This document shows, in pieces, positions 26,867 to 35,901 of a DNA stretch of 64,000 bases. How positions within the stretch are numbered: position 1 is the first letter of the stretch; each line of letters begins with the position of its first letter. Location of the stretch: the NCBI RefSeq assembly GCF_019209835.1, contig NZ_JAHUTS010000022.1, forward strand, positions 6,559 to 70,558, in the 5' to 3' direction. Both the position numbers and the translations under genes were made by a program. The notes below the pieces were generated by a model. That model did no database searches and had not been told where the DNA came from. It saw only the letters and a list, made by a program, of their open reading frames with translations. The stretch comes from Enterovibrio paralichthyis (GTDB lineage Bacteria > Pseudomonadota > Gammaproteobacteria > Enterobacterales > Vibrionaceae).

Positions 26867-27644
26867 ATTGTACTGTTTCAGCCTGATACCGGATGTCCTG
26901 CAGATTGAAACCAAGAATTACATCAGTTTTCAGTGTTGCAACTTGCTTACAGCGAAGCGCCAGTGCCTCCTGCCCATCTAGTTTCTTTTTCCACTTTGGC
27001 TCGATATCGTCAGCGGCAAACAGCGCCTCCAGGTTGCCATAACGCTGGAGCAAGGTTGACGCGGTTTTCGGGCCAATACCAGGCACGCCAGATACACCGC
27101 TGGAACTAATGCCCGTCAGCCCCCAATAGTCAGTCAGTTGGGCCGGTTGTACGGCAAATTCTTTCTCAATAAACGGGCTGTCCAGCCAACGCTGCTGAAA
27201 GTAATCACGGATGCGGACAGTGGGTTGCAGTAGCTGGCAGTATCCTTTATCGGTGGAAACAATGGTCACCTGGCCATCATGGCTGGCGACTTTGATTGCG
27301 AGTGTGGCAATCATGTCATCAGCTTCATCACCGGAGGAGAGCAGGGAGTCGACGCCCATTTCCCAAAAGGCATCCTGGATATTGTCCAGCCCTTGCTGTA
27401 AGGCTTCTGGCATGGGCTTACGGCCTTGTTTGTATTCCGGCACCAATTCTGCCCGCCAGCCTCTGTCCTGCTCTGCATGATCAAAAACAGCCACAATGTG
27501 GGTTGGTGCAGAGGATTGAATGATTTTCTTTAGTGCACGGCAGCAGACCTGAGCCGTACCAGGAATGTCGTCAGGGTTTGGCTGTGCCGCATGCACACGG
27601 CGGATAAGGTTCATGGCGTCGATGATGACAAGATGAATGGACAT
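26865..27644 (-). CDS. xni: flap endonuclease Xni (exonuclease IX)
   Basis: A 259-residue FEN-family protein, like the 5'-nuclease domain of DNA polymerase I standing alone; in E. coli it acts as a structure-specific flap endonuclease. The acidic metal ligands appear in IIDAMNLIRR, VFDHAEQ and GDEADD, and the helix-hairpin-helix DNA-binding region in SGVPGIGPKTASTLL (about 184-198). The start ATG is 16 bp from the hairpin that ends ppnN transcription. Confidence 0.93.
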   Translation of the reverse strand: MSIHLVIIDAMNLIRRVHAAQPNPDDIPGTAQVCCRALKKIIQSSAPTHIVAVFDHAEQDRGWRAELVPEYKQGRKPMPEALQQGLDNIQDAFWEMGVDSLLSSGDEADDMIATLAIKVASHDGQVTIVSTDKGYCQLLQPTVRIRDYFQQRWLDSPFIEKEFAVQPAQLTDYWGLTGISSSGVSGVPGIGPKTASTLLQRYGNLEALFAADDIEPKWKKKLDGQEALALRCKQVATLKTDVILGFNLQDIRYQAETVQ

Positions 27645-27652
27645 GAGTCGCT

Positions 27653-27681
27653 CAATAAAAATGGCCCGTGAGGGCCATTCT
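27653..27681 (-). terminator. terminator of ppnN
   Basis: On the minus strand, AATGGCCC-TCAC-GGGCCATT followed by TTTATTG, between the ppnN stop and the xni start. It separates the two leftward genes. Confidence 0.85.
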
Positions 27682-27743
27682 AACCATAAACTGCCTGAAG
27701 GTGCAGGATTCAGGTATATCTGTTTGAGACAGTAGGGGAAATA

Positions 27744-29114
27744 CTATTGCCCGTTGCTGCCCTGTACGATTTCATAGCAAGGGACGTAAGCAGTCCCTGG
27801 CAATTTCATGCGTTGTTGTTCAACAAAGCCCCGCAGCAGCTTGTCCATCTTCTTCATCAGCACACTGTCGCCATTGATTTTGAATGGGCCGTGGCGTTCA
27901 ATTTCGCGGATCCCTTCTTCTTTCACGTTACCGGCTACAATGCCCGAGAAGGCCTGACGCAATGCCGACGCAAGTAATTCCGGACGCTGGTTCATGTGCA
28001 GGTCGAGATTCGCCATGTTCTCATGCGTTGGGGCAAACGGCAGTTGGAACTCCGGCGCGATTTTGAGTGACCAGTTGAATGAGTACGCATCACCGGTAGA
28101 TTGGCGGTGCGCTTTCACTGCGGGCATGGCCTGCTTGATGATACGCGCGGCCTTGGCCGGATCGCCAATCACTATCTCATAGTACTGGGTTGCCTCTTCA
28201 CCCAGCACATCCCGGATAAATTCATCAATGACACGGAAATAACTGGCGCTTTCCTCTGGGCCAGTAAGCACGACAGGCATTGGCTGCCCTTCGTTTTCCG
28301 GATGCATCAGTATGCCAAGCAGATAAAGCAGCTCTTCTGCCGTGCCTGCGCCACCAGGGAAGATAATGATCCCGTGACCAATACGTACAAATGCTTCCAG
28401 CCGTTTTTCGATATCCGGCATGATAACCAGTTCGTTCACAATCGGGTTTGGCGGCTCAGCTGCAATGATGGACGGCTCGGTCAGCCCAAGGAAGCGGCTG
28501 TCTTTTACCCGCTGTTTGGAGTGACCAATTGCCGCGCCTTTCATCGGGCCTTCCATTGCGCCCGGGCCACAACCTGTGCAGATATTCAGCTCGCGAAGAC
28601 CAAGCTCATGGCCGACTTCTCGGGTGTACTGGTATTCCACTGGGTTGATGGAGTGACCACCCCAGCAAACCACGAGATCGGGATCTTTGCCCGGTACCAG
28701 CGCCTTGGCGTTACGCAGGATATCGAAGATCAGGTTGGTGACATGGCTGGAGTTGGTAAGGTTAAACACCTTGGCATGTTCCAGTTGCACGTTGACGTGA
28801 ATGATATCGCGAAGCACGGAGAACATGTGCTCCTGTATTCCCCGGATAATTTTCCCGTCGACAAAAGCGTGCTCCGGCGGGTTAATCAGTTCCAGTTTGA
28901 CGCCACGCTCGCGGCGCATTACGCGGATGTCGAAGGAGCGGTATTGTTCGAGTAATTCTTTTGAGCTGTCGGTATGGCTGCCTGAGTTCAAAACGGCCAG
29001 CGAGCAGTTTCGGTACAGGCGATAGAGATCGCTTTGCGCCGTGTCCTTGAGTCTGTCTACTTCAAGTTGGGATAAGAGATCCATCGCCCCGACCGGGCTG
29101 ATATGCGTGATCAT
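27744..29114 (-). CDS. ppnN: nucleotide 5'-monophosphate nucleosidase PpnN
   Basis: LOG-family nucleosidase (formerly YgdH) that splits purine and pyrimidine monophosphates into base and ribose 5-phosphate; in E. coli it is activated by (p)ppGpp and affects persister behaviour. From ATG 29114, with a near-perfect GGAGG site, it has 456 residues, the family length. The PGGxGT motif (IIFPGGAGTAEE, about residues 325-336) binds phosphate and carries the catalytic Glu. The GCGPGAMEGPMKGAAIGH region is the LOG signature. The longer frame to 29171 is rejected. Confidence 0.94.
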   Translation of the reverse strand: MITHISPVGAMDLLSQLEVDRLKDTAQSDLYRLYRNCSLAVLNSGSHTDSSKELLEQYRSFDIRVMRRERGVKLELINPPEHAFVDGKIIRGIQEHMFSVLRDIIHVNVQLEHAKVFNLTNSSHVTNLIFDILRNAKALVPGKDPDLVVCWGGHSINPVEYQYTREVGHELGLRELNICTGCGPGAMEGPMKGAAIGHSKQRVKDSRFLGLTEPSIIAAEPPNPIVNELVIMPDIEKRLEAFVRIGHGIIIFPGGAGTAEELLYLLGILMHPENEGQPMPVVLTGPEESASYFRVIDEFIRDVLGEEATQYYEIVIGDPAKAARIIKQAMPAVKAHRQSTGDAYSFNWSLKIAPEFQLPFAPTHENMANLDLHMNQRPELLASALRQAFSGIVAGNVKEEGIREIERHGPFKINGDSVLMKKMDKLLRGFVEQQRMKLPGTAYVPCYEIVQGSNGQ

Positions 29115-29303
29115 AGTCACCTCCTGTGCAGAGAAAACACACTGTATGGATGGAGGGTGCGAAGACACCATTATTTTTGTTTCGGCTGTTTTTATTCAAT
29201 GGTTTAAAAATCAGTGTGTTAATAAACCATACACAGAGAATTTCGGATTAGCCAGTGATAGGGTAAAAAAACATCCAGCAGGAAGGAGATGAATATTGAG
29301 CGA

Positions 29304-30860
29304 TCAGGACCAGAACAGTTTATTGCGTCCATTGTGCTTGGCGTTGTACAGCGCTGTGTCTGCACGCTCCAGGACATCGACCGGTGTATCTGTGCCGCGG
29401 AATACGCTGGCTCCCACAGAAACGGTGACCGTCAGACGGTCATCCTTGAACTTGAATGGTAGCTTAGCCACGGTTTCTCGGATGTTATCCAGGATAGCGT
29501 GACGAGTTTCCTCATTGGCATCCGGCAAAAGCACAACAAACTCTTCACCGCCGAAACGGGCGATAAAGTCGGTATCACGCAAGCATTGGTGAATGGTACG
29601 GGCTACCACTTTCAACACCTTGTCGCCGACCAGATGACCATATTGATCGTTAACATTTTTAAAGTGGTCAATGTCAATCATGGCCAGGCAGAAAGGAGTG
29701 TTGTAGCGGTGCCAGCAGCGGAATTCATGCTCAAGGCGATCATCCAGTGCTGCACGGTTGTAGACCTTGGTCAGGGGATCGAGCAGCAGCTTGCGCTCCT
29801 GATCGCCAAGACGTCGGCGGTAATCCATGGTCTGTTGGTAAAGCGCCTCGAGTTTCTGGTCAGCATGTTGCAGTTGCTCAAGCAATTGTTGTTCTCGTGC
29901 TTCCAGTTCTTTGTTTCTGGCCACGATAGCAGCCAAATTCACCGATACCTGTGAAAGGTTAGGGCGAAGCGTTTCGATAGAGGTATCCTGCTGAAGATGC
30001 ATTTGCATTGCATCGACAGAAGCCGCGAGCTCATCCGTCAGCGCGCCACGCTGGCTGGCAAGAGACTGAGTACTGTCAATGGAGCGGCCGTTGTGACGTT
30101 GCAGTGCCGAGAGATCTTCGTTGACCTGGGCCAGGAAGGTCTGAGATGCCTTGCGTTCGTTGCGGGTGCCATCAAGGATAAGCTGGACAGATTCCAGCGT
30201 CAGTTCAAGCAGGCTCTGGGCATCCGGTGACAGCAAAAGGCGGCTTCGGATATCCAGCAGGCGATCACCCACTTCACCGTCAAAATCCAATTCAGTGATC
30301 AGGTGTTGTAACTGGCTGCAAAGCTGGTTGATGCGGTCAATATTGAGCAGATCACGTGCACTGAGGCCGTTGGATGGCAGAGAAAGCAGCTTGAGCGCAC
30401 GCTCATACAGTTGCAACAAGCCGATGATTTTTTCTGTACTGCCTCTTTGCTGCGCCGCCGGGCTGGTCAACAAGGTGCGAAGGTCGCGTTTCAGCTGGGC
30501 GGGTAAACCGGGCAGGCACTTCAGCGTTTCGCCACTTTGCAGGAATTGGCATTCCAGCGCATCAGTGGATTTCTCAATTGCCTGATTGTGTCGGTTCACC
30601 ATGCGCTCCACTAAAGCTAGTTGTGGGATGAGTCGGCTGACATTGTCCTGAGTGTCGAGATCACGATGGATTTGCGACAGGCGTTCGTTCAACTGTGTGT
30701 CGCCATGCACGCGGGAGGCAGCAATAAGACGGGAGATCAACCGTTTCAGGATCGCCGCTTCGCGTCGAGACTTTAAGGCCAGATCGCGAAATGCCAGCTG
30801 GGAATGCTGCAACTTTTCTTTAAGCTCGATGATATCTTCATCTGACGAGAAGTTGGACAT
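29304..30860 (-). CDS. diguanylate cyclase (active GGDEF domain)
   Basis: A 518-residue cytoplasmic protein. The first about 345 residues are an all-helical region with a coiled coil near 310-350 and no recognised sensor domain. The C-terminal GGDEF domain (about 355-515) has DPLTKVYNRAALDDRL, the metal ligands in IDIDHFKNVND, the intact active-site motif GGEEF, and an RxxD inhibitory I-site (RDTD) exactly five residues before it. It should therefore make c-di-GMP and be product-inhibited. It lies 131 bp after the TPR/degenerate-GGDEF gene on the same strand; no strong terminator lies between, so they may be co-transcribed. Confidence 0.92.
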   Translation of the reverse strand: MSNFSSDEDIIELKEKLQHSQLAFRDLALKSRREAAILKRLISRLIAASRVHGDTQLNERLSQIHRDLDTQDNVSRLIPQLALVERMVNRHNQAIEKSTDALECQFLQSGETLKCLPGLPAQLKRDLRTLLTSPAAQQRGSTEKIIGLLQLYERALKLLSLPSNGLSARDLLNIDRINQLCSQLQHLITELDFDGEVGDRLLDIRSRLLLSPDAQSLLELTLESVQLILDGTRNERKASQTFLAQVNEDLSALQRHNGRSIDSTQSLASQRGALTDELAASVDAMQMHLQQDTSIETLRPNLSQVSVNLAAIVARNKELEAREQQLLEQLQHADQKLEALYQQTMDYRRRLGDQERKLLLDPLTKVYNRAALDDRLEHEFRCWHRYNTPFCLAMIDIDHFKNVNDQYGHLVGDKVLKVVARTIHQCLRDTDFIARFGGEEFVVLLPDANEETRHAILDNIRETVAKLPFKFKDDRLTVTVSVGASVFRGTDTPVDVLERADTALYNAKHNGRNKLFWS

Positions 30861-30991
30861 AAAACGCGACTATATCTCCAAACCCCATCCAGACCGACAA
30901 AAGCCTGAAAAATAGGGTTGTTATTTCACTAACGCACGGGGGCAACGCCTAGCTATAACGGTTTATTGCTAGGCCTATCAATAGAATGGCG

Positions 30992-33259
30992 TCAGTTTTT
31001 ATCAGAATCGTGAACCGTCTGCCAGTTAATTCCGCCGACCGCCGAAGTTTTAACCTTGATAAGCCCAGTGTTTATGCCGTCCAGACAGGCTTGGCGAACA
31101 TGATTATCCGCAAAACAGGCTGCTGGCGTTGAGTCGATAGCGCTCAGGTGAACCCACTGGCTGGAGTGTTCAAGCTTGCAGGCCTGGCGCGCCGCGCCTG
31201 TTGCCATCAGCAGGATATCAATCAGTTCTTTGTCATTGATTGAGGTATAGGCGCGGGGCAGGAAGGGGTAGTCAGCCATCCCGATCCGCAGGCGGTCATC
31301 AACGTCTTCGAGACCACTTTTCTGGACAAAATCATCCACCATGGACTGAATACGTGCGGCCAGTTTTTCGGGCCCGCGGCGGGTTTCCGAATAGGCTTCG
31401 ATATAGATGAACATGGCATCGGAAAAGTGATACAGGCGCGCTGGCTTGTGAATCACAGATTTTAGGTAATCCCCCAACTGGCGTTCGAGCTCCAGCCCTT
31501 GATGGTAGCCATGCTGCAGGTACACCACTTTGAGAAACGGAACTTCAAACATGGCAAAGCTCAGTTTGTCACTCAAAGGTTCGTGGATCATTTCTCCCAG
31601 ATACCACTGTTCAAAGTGGGCGCTGCTTTTCGCCAGCGAGTTTGACAGCCTGTCATTGAGCATACGCAGGTTACGCAACCCACTGCGGGGGTGGGTATAA
31701 AGCTCGGTGCGCAGATCGTCGAGTTCTTGCTGGCGTAACGTTGCGGTGCGGTTACGCAGCAGCAGGATAAGCAGCAAGACTGCAAGGCTGCCAATCAAGA
31801 ATAGGTTAACCTTTTTCTGCTCGACGATTTTCTCGGCATCTTCAGCCTGTTTGCGTTGCATGTCATCAAACTGAAGTTGCCGCTCAATCATGCGCTGACG
31901 ATCAAGGAAAGACTCGGCTTCCTCGCGCTGCTTTTCAGTTTGGCTCTGCTGGGAAAGAACATCGTAGCGGCGTTGAACACTGAGCGCTTGTTGAAATTCC
32001 CCTTTTTTCTCGTAGGCTTTCGACAATGCTGACAGGCTTTGCAACGTAAGGTTAAGGCTTTGGACTTTCTCTGCGTTGTCCAGCGCTTGGGAAAGGGATT
32101 GGATAGCGGTGTCCGGTTTGTCCGCGGCGATCGCCATGTCACCGCTCAGGATCAGTGCATCGGTCAACGGACGGCGCAGCTCGTGTTTGGTGGCAATCTC
32201 AATGGCGTTGTCAACGTACTCGTCTGCGAGCTTGTACTTTTGTAGCTCGCGGTAAATCTTACCAATAGCGACATAAAGGCTGGCCATTTGTGCCGGACGT
32301 CCCAGCGAGGTCTCAATGTCCAGTGCATTGAAGTAGTTTGCCAGCGCAAAGTTGTAGCGTCCCTGTTCGCGGTAGATAGTCGCGAGCAGGGTTTGCGCTT
32401 CAGACAGCCCTCGGCTGATATCAAAACGGGCGTAAAACTCAGCGGCCTGGTTGGCATGTTGTTGTGCTTTTTCCAGCGCCCCCTGGTGCATATAAAGCGA
32501 TGCCAGTGCCAGGTTTGCTTGGCCTATCTGGATGGTGAATTCGTTTTCACTGGCAAGCCAGTAGGCACTCAGTAATTCCGAGAGCGCGCGCTCATAGGAT
32601 TTTCGGTTGAGATGATATTTGCCCAGAGCGATTTGGTAGCGCACCTTCCAGGACAGATCCGGGTTTTTGACCAACAGTGTTGCGACTTCGTCAAATTGAG
32701 CAAGGCTTTGCGCTTCTGTTTCCCCATTCTCGATAATGCAGGCATTGAGCAATTTTGACTCAAATTCCACGCGGGCAAGACTCGGTACTAGCTGATTGTC
32801 ATCTGGCAGTTCTTCAAGCAAAGAATGAAGCAGTTTTACTGCCGTATTTGCCCTTCCATCCAGCGTGTAAAGCATTGATGCTTCAATGTACTTAGCACCC
32901 AGCCCTGCTAATTCGAGGTTGTTTTCAGCGATGAGTGCTTTTGCGAAGTTCAGTGCTTCCCAGGCTGCAGCATGGTTGCCTAACTCGCTGTTTGCTTTGG
33001 CGATGATGAGGTAAGCATGCACGGTGTTGAGTGGCGTTCGGATAGAGCGGTCCACTTCATTGTTCCCGTGAGCACGGTTTGCCGTATCCTCCAGCCGGCG
33101 CTGGATCAGATAGCGTTCTGACGCTTCCAGTGCTTTCTCCGGTGCGGTTTGCACCAGTTGTTCCGCTTCAAACAATGCGGGGGCGGAATACATACGGGCG
33201 TTGGCCGATGGACTGAGTGACAGGGACAGGGCAATCAGGGAAGCTGGCAAAAAGCGCAT
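30992..33259 (-). CDS. TPR-repeat membrane protein with a degenerate GGDEF-like C-terminal domain
   Basis: A 755-residue protein with a Sec signal peptide (cleavage after ANA near residue 21), a large predicted periplasmic TPR superhelix (about 40-430, repeats such as ALANYFNALDIETSLGRPAQ), a coiled coil (about 430-485), one membrane helix (about 485-503, LIGSLAVLLLILLL) and a cytoplasmic domain (about 510-755). That last domain begins HPRSGLRNLRMLNDRL, like the DPLTGLxNRR start of GGDEF domains, and ends with IGMADYPF-like GGDEF strand spacing, but no GGDEF or metal-ligand motif can be found. I read it as a catalytically dead cyclase-like receiver or effector. Function unknown; periplasmic sensing coupled to the neighbouring cyclase is an inference. 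Confidence 0.85.
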   Translation of the reverse strand: MRFLPASLIALSLSLSPSANARMYSAPALFEAEQLVQTAPEKALEASERYLIQRRLEDTANRAHGNNEVDRSIRTPLNTVHAYLIIAKANSELGNHAAAWEALNFAKALIAENNLELAGLGAKYIEASMLYTLDGRANTAVKLLHSLLEELPDDNQLVPSLARVEFESKLLNACIIENGETEAQSLAQFDEVATLLVKNPDLSWKVRYQIALGKYHLNRKSYERALSELLSAYWLASENEFTIQIGQANLALASLYMHQGALEKAQQHANQAAEFYARFDISRGLSEAQTLLATIYREQGRYNFALANYFNALDIETSLGRPAQMASLYVAIGKIYRELQKYKLADEYVDNAIEIATKHELRRPLTDALILSGDMAIAADKPDTAIQSLSQALDNAEKVQSLNLTLQSLSALSKAYEKKGEFQQALSVQRRYDVLSQQSQTEKQREEAESFLDRQRMIERQLQFDDMQRKQAEDAEKIVEQKKVNLFLIGSLAVLLLILLLRNRTATLRQQELDDLRTELYTHPRSGLRNLRMLNDRLSNSLAKSSAHFEQWYLGEMIHEPLSDKLSFAMFEVPFLKVVYLQHGYHQGLELERQLGDYLKSVIHKPARLYHFSDAMFIYIEAYSETRRGPEKLAARIQSMVDDFVQKSGLEDVDDRLRIGMADYPFLPRAYTSINDKELIDILLMATGAARQACKLEHSSQWVHLSAIDSTPAACFADNHVRQACLDGINTGLIKVKTSAVGGINWQTVHDSDKN

Positions 33260-33288
33260 GGCGATAGGAATCTGAATGAGTGAAACAG

Positions 33289-33312
33289 GCGGGCTCTTAA
33301 AACGGAGCCCGC
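33289..33312 (-). other. hairpin between queF and the TPR gene
   Basis: GCGGGCTC / GAGCCCGC, 8-bp perfect stem with 8-nt loop, 8 bp past the queF stop. It lacks a clear U tract on the transcribed strand, so termination is uncertain. Confidence 0.45.
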
Positions 33313-33319
33313 ATGGGAA

Positions 33320-34165
33320 TTACTGGCGCGCCAGGCGGTTGTTCTCGCTTGGCGTTTTACCCATGTTGGTACGGTATGGGTTGATATCCAGACCGCCACG
33401 GCGGGTATAGCGTGCGTACACTGTCAGCAACTCTGGCTGGCAGTAATGCATGATGTCGGTAAAGATACGCTCGACACATTGCTCGTGGAATTCATTGTGG
33501 CGACGGAATGAGACAATGTAGCGCAGCAATTTTTCGCGATTGATGCGTTTGCCTTTGTAGGCAATGCGCACCGAGCCCCAATCCGGTTGGCTGGTGATCA
33601 GACAGTTGGATTTTAAAAGGTTGCTGTTCACGGTTTCGGTGACGACCGGGCCGTCCGCAGCACCTTCTAACAGGCTAGGATCGAATTCGTAATTGTCGAT
33701 TTCGATATCCTGCTCATCGATGTTCTCGCCACCAAAGGCGATAACAGGCGCGTTGGTGAACTCCTCCAGTGGAGAGAGGGTTACATCCACATCTTCACCG
33801 GCACAGGCTGACAAATCTTTTGCCAGTGTGTTCACCACTTCCTGCCAGTTTTCAAATTTGGTCTGGTTGAAGCTGTTGAGGTAGAGCTTGAATGACTTGG
33901 ATTCAATCAGGTTCGGGCTGGTGGCAGGCAGGCGCACTTCACCAATCGCCACTTGTGGCAGGCCTTTCGGGTTCAGCCACGACAGTTCGTAGAGCGTCCA
34001 GATATCGTAGCCGCTGAATGGCAGCGAATCGCCCAGGTTCAGGTCATCGCGGTTGAGGCTACGTGGTACGGGTTGCAGCAGTTCGGGGGCATAATGCTCC
34101 TGATAGTCCGTTTTCTGACCTAACGTCAGGCCAGCGAGTTCTTTTGCATCTTGATATTTGCTCAT
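33320..34165 (-). CDS. queF: NADPH-dependent 7-cyano-7-deazaguanine reductase (long form)
   Basis: Reduces preQ0 to preQ1 in queuosine synthesis for tRNA. This is the long, two-domain (YqcD-type) form, 281 residues from ATG 34165 (E. coli 282). The QueF motif ESKSFKLYLNSFNQT (about 90-104) binds NADPH, and the catalytic Cys188 is in SNCLITSQPDWGS. The ATG at 34165 matches the E. coli N-terminus; the extended frame is rejected. It is divergent from syd, as in E. coli. Confidence 0.96.
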   Translation of the reverse strand: MSKYQDAKELAGLTLGQKTDYQEHYAPELLQPVPRSLNRDDLNLGDSLPFSGYDIWTLYELSWLNPKGLPQVAIGEVRLPATSPNLIESKSFKLYLNSFNQTKFENWQEVVNTLAKDLSACAGEDVDVTLSPLEEFTNAPVIAFGGENIDEQDIEIDNYEFDPSLLEGAADGPVVTETVNSNLLKSNCLITSQPDWGSVRIAYKGKRINREKLLRYIVSFRRHNEFHEQCVERIFTDIMHYCQPELLTVYARYTRRGGLDINPYRTNMGKTPSENNRLARQ

Positions 34166-34227
34166 ACGGTTTTGCCACGGATCGATTAGAATGCGCAAAG
34201 TTTACTGAATCTTGAGGAATCTTGCTA

Positions 34228-34773
34228 ATGAATCACTCTGTCACCCGTGCGCTTTGGTCTTTCAGTGAGCGCTTTGTTGACGGCTGGCACCAGAAACATG
34301 GTTCAAAGCCACAAAGTGACGCCTATTTGGGGCTCGAGTCGCCATGTACGGTACAGGAAACCAACGGGGTGGTGATTTGGCAACCGGTCAAGCGCGAAGC
34401 GTTGGCTGACTTTTCCAACGTGGAAAATGGCATTGGTATTCAGCTTCATGATGACATTAAAGCCTTTTATGCCGGTCAGTATTGTGGCGATATGCTGGCG
34501 CGTTTTGACGGGCTTTCGCTGGAGCTGATTCAGGTGTGGAGTGATGAGGATTTGCCGCGTTTGCAGGAAAATATCCTCGGCCACCTTTTGATGCAAAAGC
34601 GCCTTAAGCAAAATCCAACTGTGTTTATCGCGGCAACGGATGACGAACTGGATGTGGTTTCTATCTGCAATGTCAGTGGCGAGGTGATCAAAGAGCGAAT
34701 TGGCACTGCTAACCGGACGGTACTGGCACCTAACGTGGAAACCTTTTTGTCGCAACTGACGCCAGAGGTTTAA
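34228..34773 (+). CDS. syd: SecY-interacting protein Syd
   Basis: A 181-residue peripheral membrane protein that binds SecY and helps check or remove faulty SecYEG complexes in E. coli. The acidic, Trp-containing sequence (ENGIGIQLHDDIKAFY near the middle, SLELIQVWSDEDL after it) is typical. The ATG at 34228 has AGGA about 9 nt upstream. In E. coli syd neighbours queF and the csrB RNA gene, and the same holds here. Confidence 0.92.
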   Translation: MNHSVTRALWSFSERFVDGWHQKHGSKPQSDAYLGLESPCTVQETNGVVIWQPVKREALADFSNVENGIGIQLHDDIKAFYAGQYCGDMLARFDGLSLELIQVWSDEDLPRLQENILGHLLMQKRLKQNPTVFIAATDDELDVVSICNVSGEVIKERIGTANRTVLAPNVETFLSQLTPEV

Positions 34774-34779
34774 CCGTCG

Positions 34780-35553
34780 ATGTATGTTGTAGAACTCACT
34801 TTCGAATGCTTTGATAACACCACCATTTCAGCCGTTGACCGGGCGGTAAATGGCCTGATGGATGCACTTCGCTACAACGGCCAGGTATTGGGACGGGAAT
34901 TTCCAATGGTAATGGGAGACGGCCAATTCCATGTGCGTGCAGTGTGCCCGGAAAAAGACAGCCTGAGCCCAAAATACAGCAGCCCACAGGTGAAGCAAAA
35001 ACTGAAACAACTGACAGATGCCTGCCTGTTGTCTCCGAAAGTGAAAGTGCTTGGGCGCGATATTAACTCTGAAGAGAGTGCACCCGATGAAGCGCGGAGC
35101 TGGCAGGTGATGTACACCACCTATGTTCACACCTGCTCACCATTGCGATGTGGTGAAACCCTGCTGCCAATTCCGCTTTATCGCATTCCTGCCACCTTTA
35201 ATGGCGATCACAAAGCAGAAGTAAAGTGGCAGACCGAATGGCAGGCTTGCGATGAAATCCAGATGGCAGGCGCATTTAAGGCTGAGCATGCGGCTTTGGC
35301 GGAGATCCAGGATGCCGATAGCTTGCTGTTCCGCAAAGGGTGGGATATCCGTGGCCGTATTGAATACCTGACCAAGGTGCCTACGTACTACTATCAATAC
35401 CGCGTCGGCGGAACGGATAAAGAGGGTGAGCTGGCAAGGAAATGCCCGAAATGTGGCGGCGAGTGGCTGCTGGAATCGCCACTGCACGATGTTTTCCACT
35501 TTAAGTGCGACGCTTGCCGTTTGGTCTCCAATCTCTCCTGGGACTTTCAATAG
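34780..35553 (+). CDS. Zn-ribbon protein, DUF2310 family
   Basis: A 257-residue cytoplasmic protein. The C-terminus holds a four-cysteine zinc ribbon (CPKC near residues 225-228 and CDAC near 246-249). From memory it fits DUF2310, described only as a possible nucleic-acid-binding protein. It starts 7 bp after syd, so the two form an operon. The N-terminal domain (FECFDNTTISAVDRAVNGLM) shows no motif I know. Confidence 0.75.
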   Translation: MYVVELTFECFDNTTISAVDRAVNGLMDALRYNGQVLGREFPMVMGDGQFHVRAVCPEKDSLSPKYSSPQVKQKLKQLTDACLLSPKVKVLGRDINSEESAPDEARSWQVMYTTYVHTCSPLRCGETLLPIPLYRIPATFNGDHKAEVKWQTEWQACDEIQMAGAFKAEHAALAEIQDADSLLFRKGWDIRGRIEYLTKVPTYYYQYRVGGTDKEGELARKCPKCGGEWLLESPLHDVFHFKCDACRLVSNLSWDFQ

Positions 35554-35582
35554 CAAAATTGGCCATTGAAACCCAGGCTTGG

Positions 35583-35858
35583 TTACTGGCGTTGCTCCAG
35601 CGCTTCAATGCGTGCAGTCAACGCCTTAACCTGTGCTTCCAGCTCGGCAATTCTCTGTTGAGCATCTTTCTCTTTCTCAACCAGTTCCACTTTGGGCACG
35701 GTACCGTTTTTCTTCCAACGCTGCAGCGCACTGATGATCAGCGGCATTGGCACGGGTTCGCTCAAGCGGCTTTTAATCAGCGCGACACTCGGGGTTTTCT
35801 GCTCAGCGACCAGGGTGTCTATGGCTTGTTGCAAAACGGAAGTGAAATCTTTGCTCAT
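35583..35858 (-). CDS. small coiled-coil protein of unknown function
   Basis: A 91-residue protein. Residues 1-50 look like a small helical, possibly winged-helix, DNA-binding unit (QKTPSVALIKSRLSEPVPMP, then LIISALQRWKKNG), and residues 58-90 form a clear coiled coil (QRIAELEAQVKALTARIEAL). The ATG at 35858 has AGGACAG upstream; the longer frame to 36038 overlaps the DUF2789 gene and is rejected. This layout, a helical head followed by a zipper, recalls KfrA-like DNA-binding proteins, but that is only a resemblance. It lies 43 bp after the DUF2789 gene on the same strand. Confidence 0.7.
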   Translation of the reverse strand: MSKDFTSVLQQAIDTLVAEQKTPSVALIKSRLSEPVPMPLIISALQRWKKNGTVPKVELVEKEKDAQQRIAELEAQVKALTARIEALEQRQ

Positions 35859-35901
35859 GGGGCTGTCCTTAAGGTAAGTGCGCATGGGCGCAAGAAATAC
35901 C

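Noticed and set aside
29199..29230. ATGGTTTA/TAAACCAT inverted repeat between the cyclase gene and ppnN as a terminator
   Set aside because: AT-rich 8-bp stem with a 16-nt loop and no T run; too weak to call.
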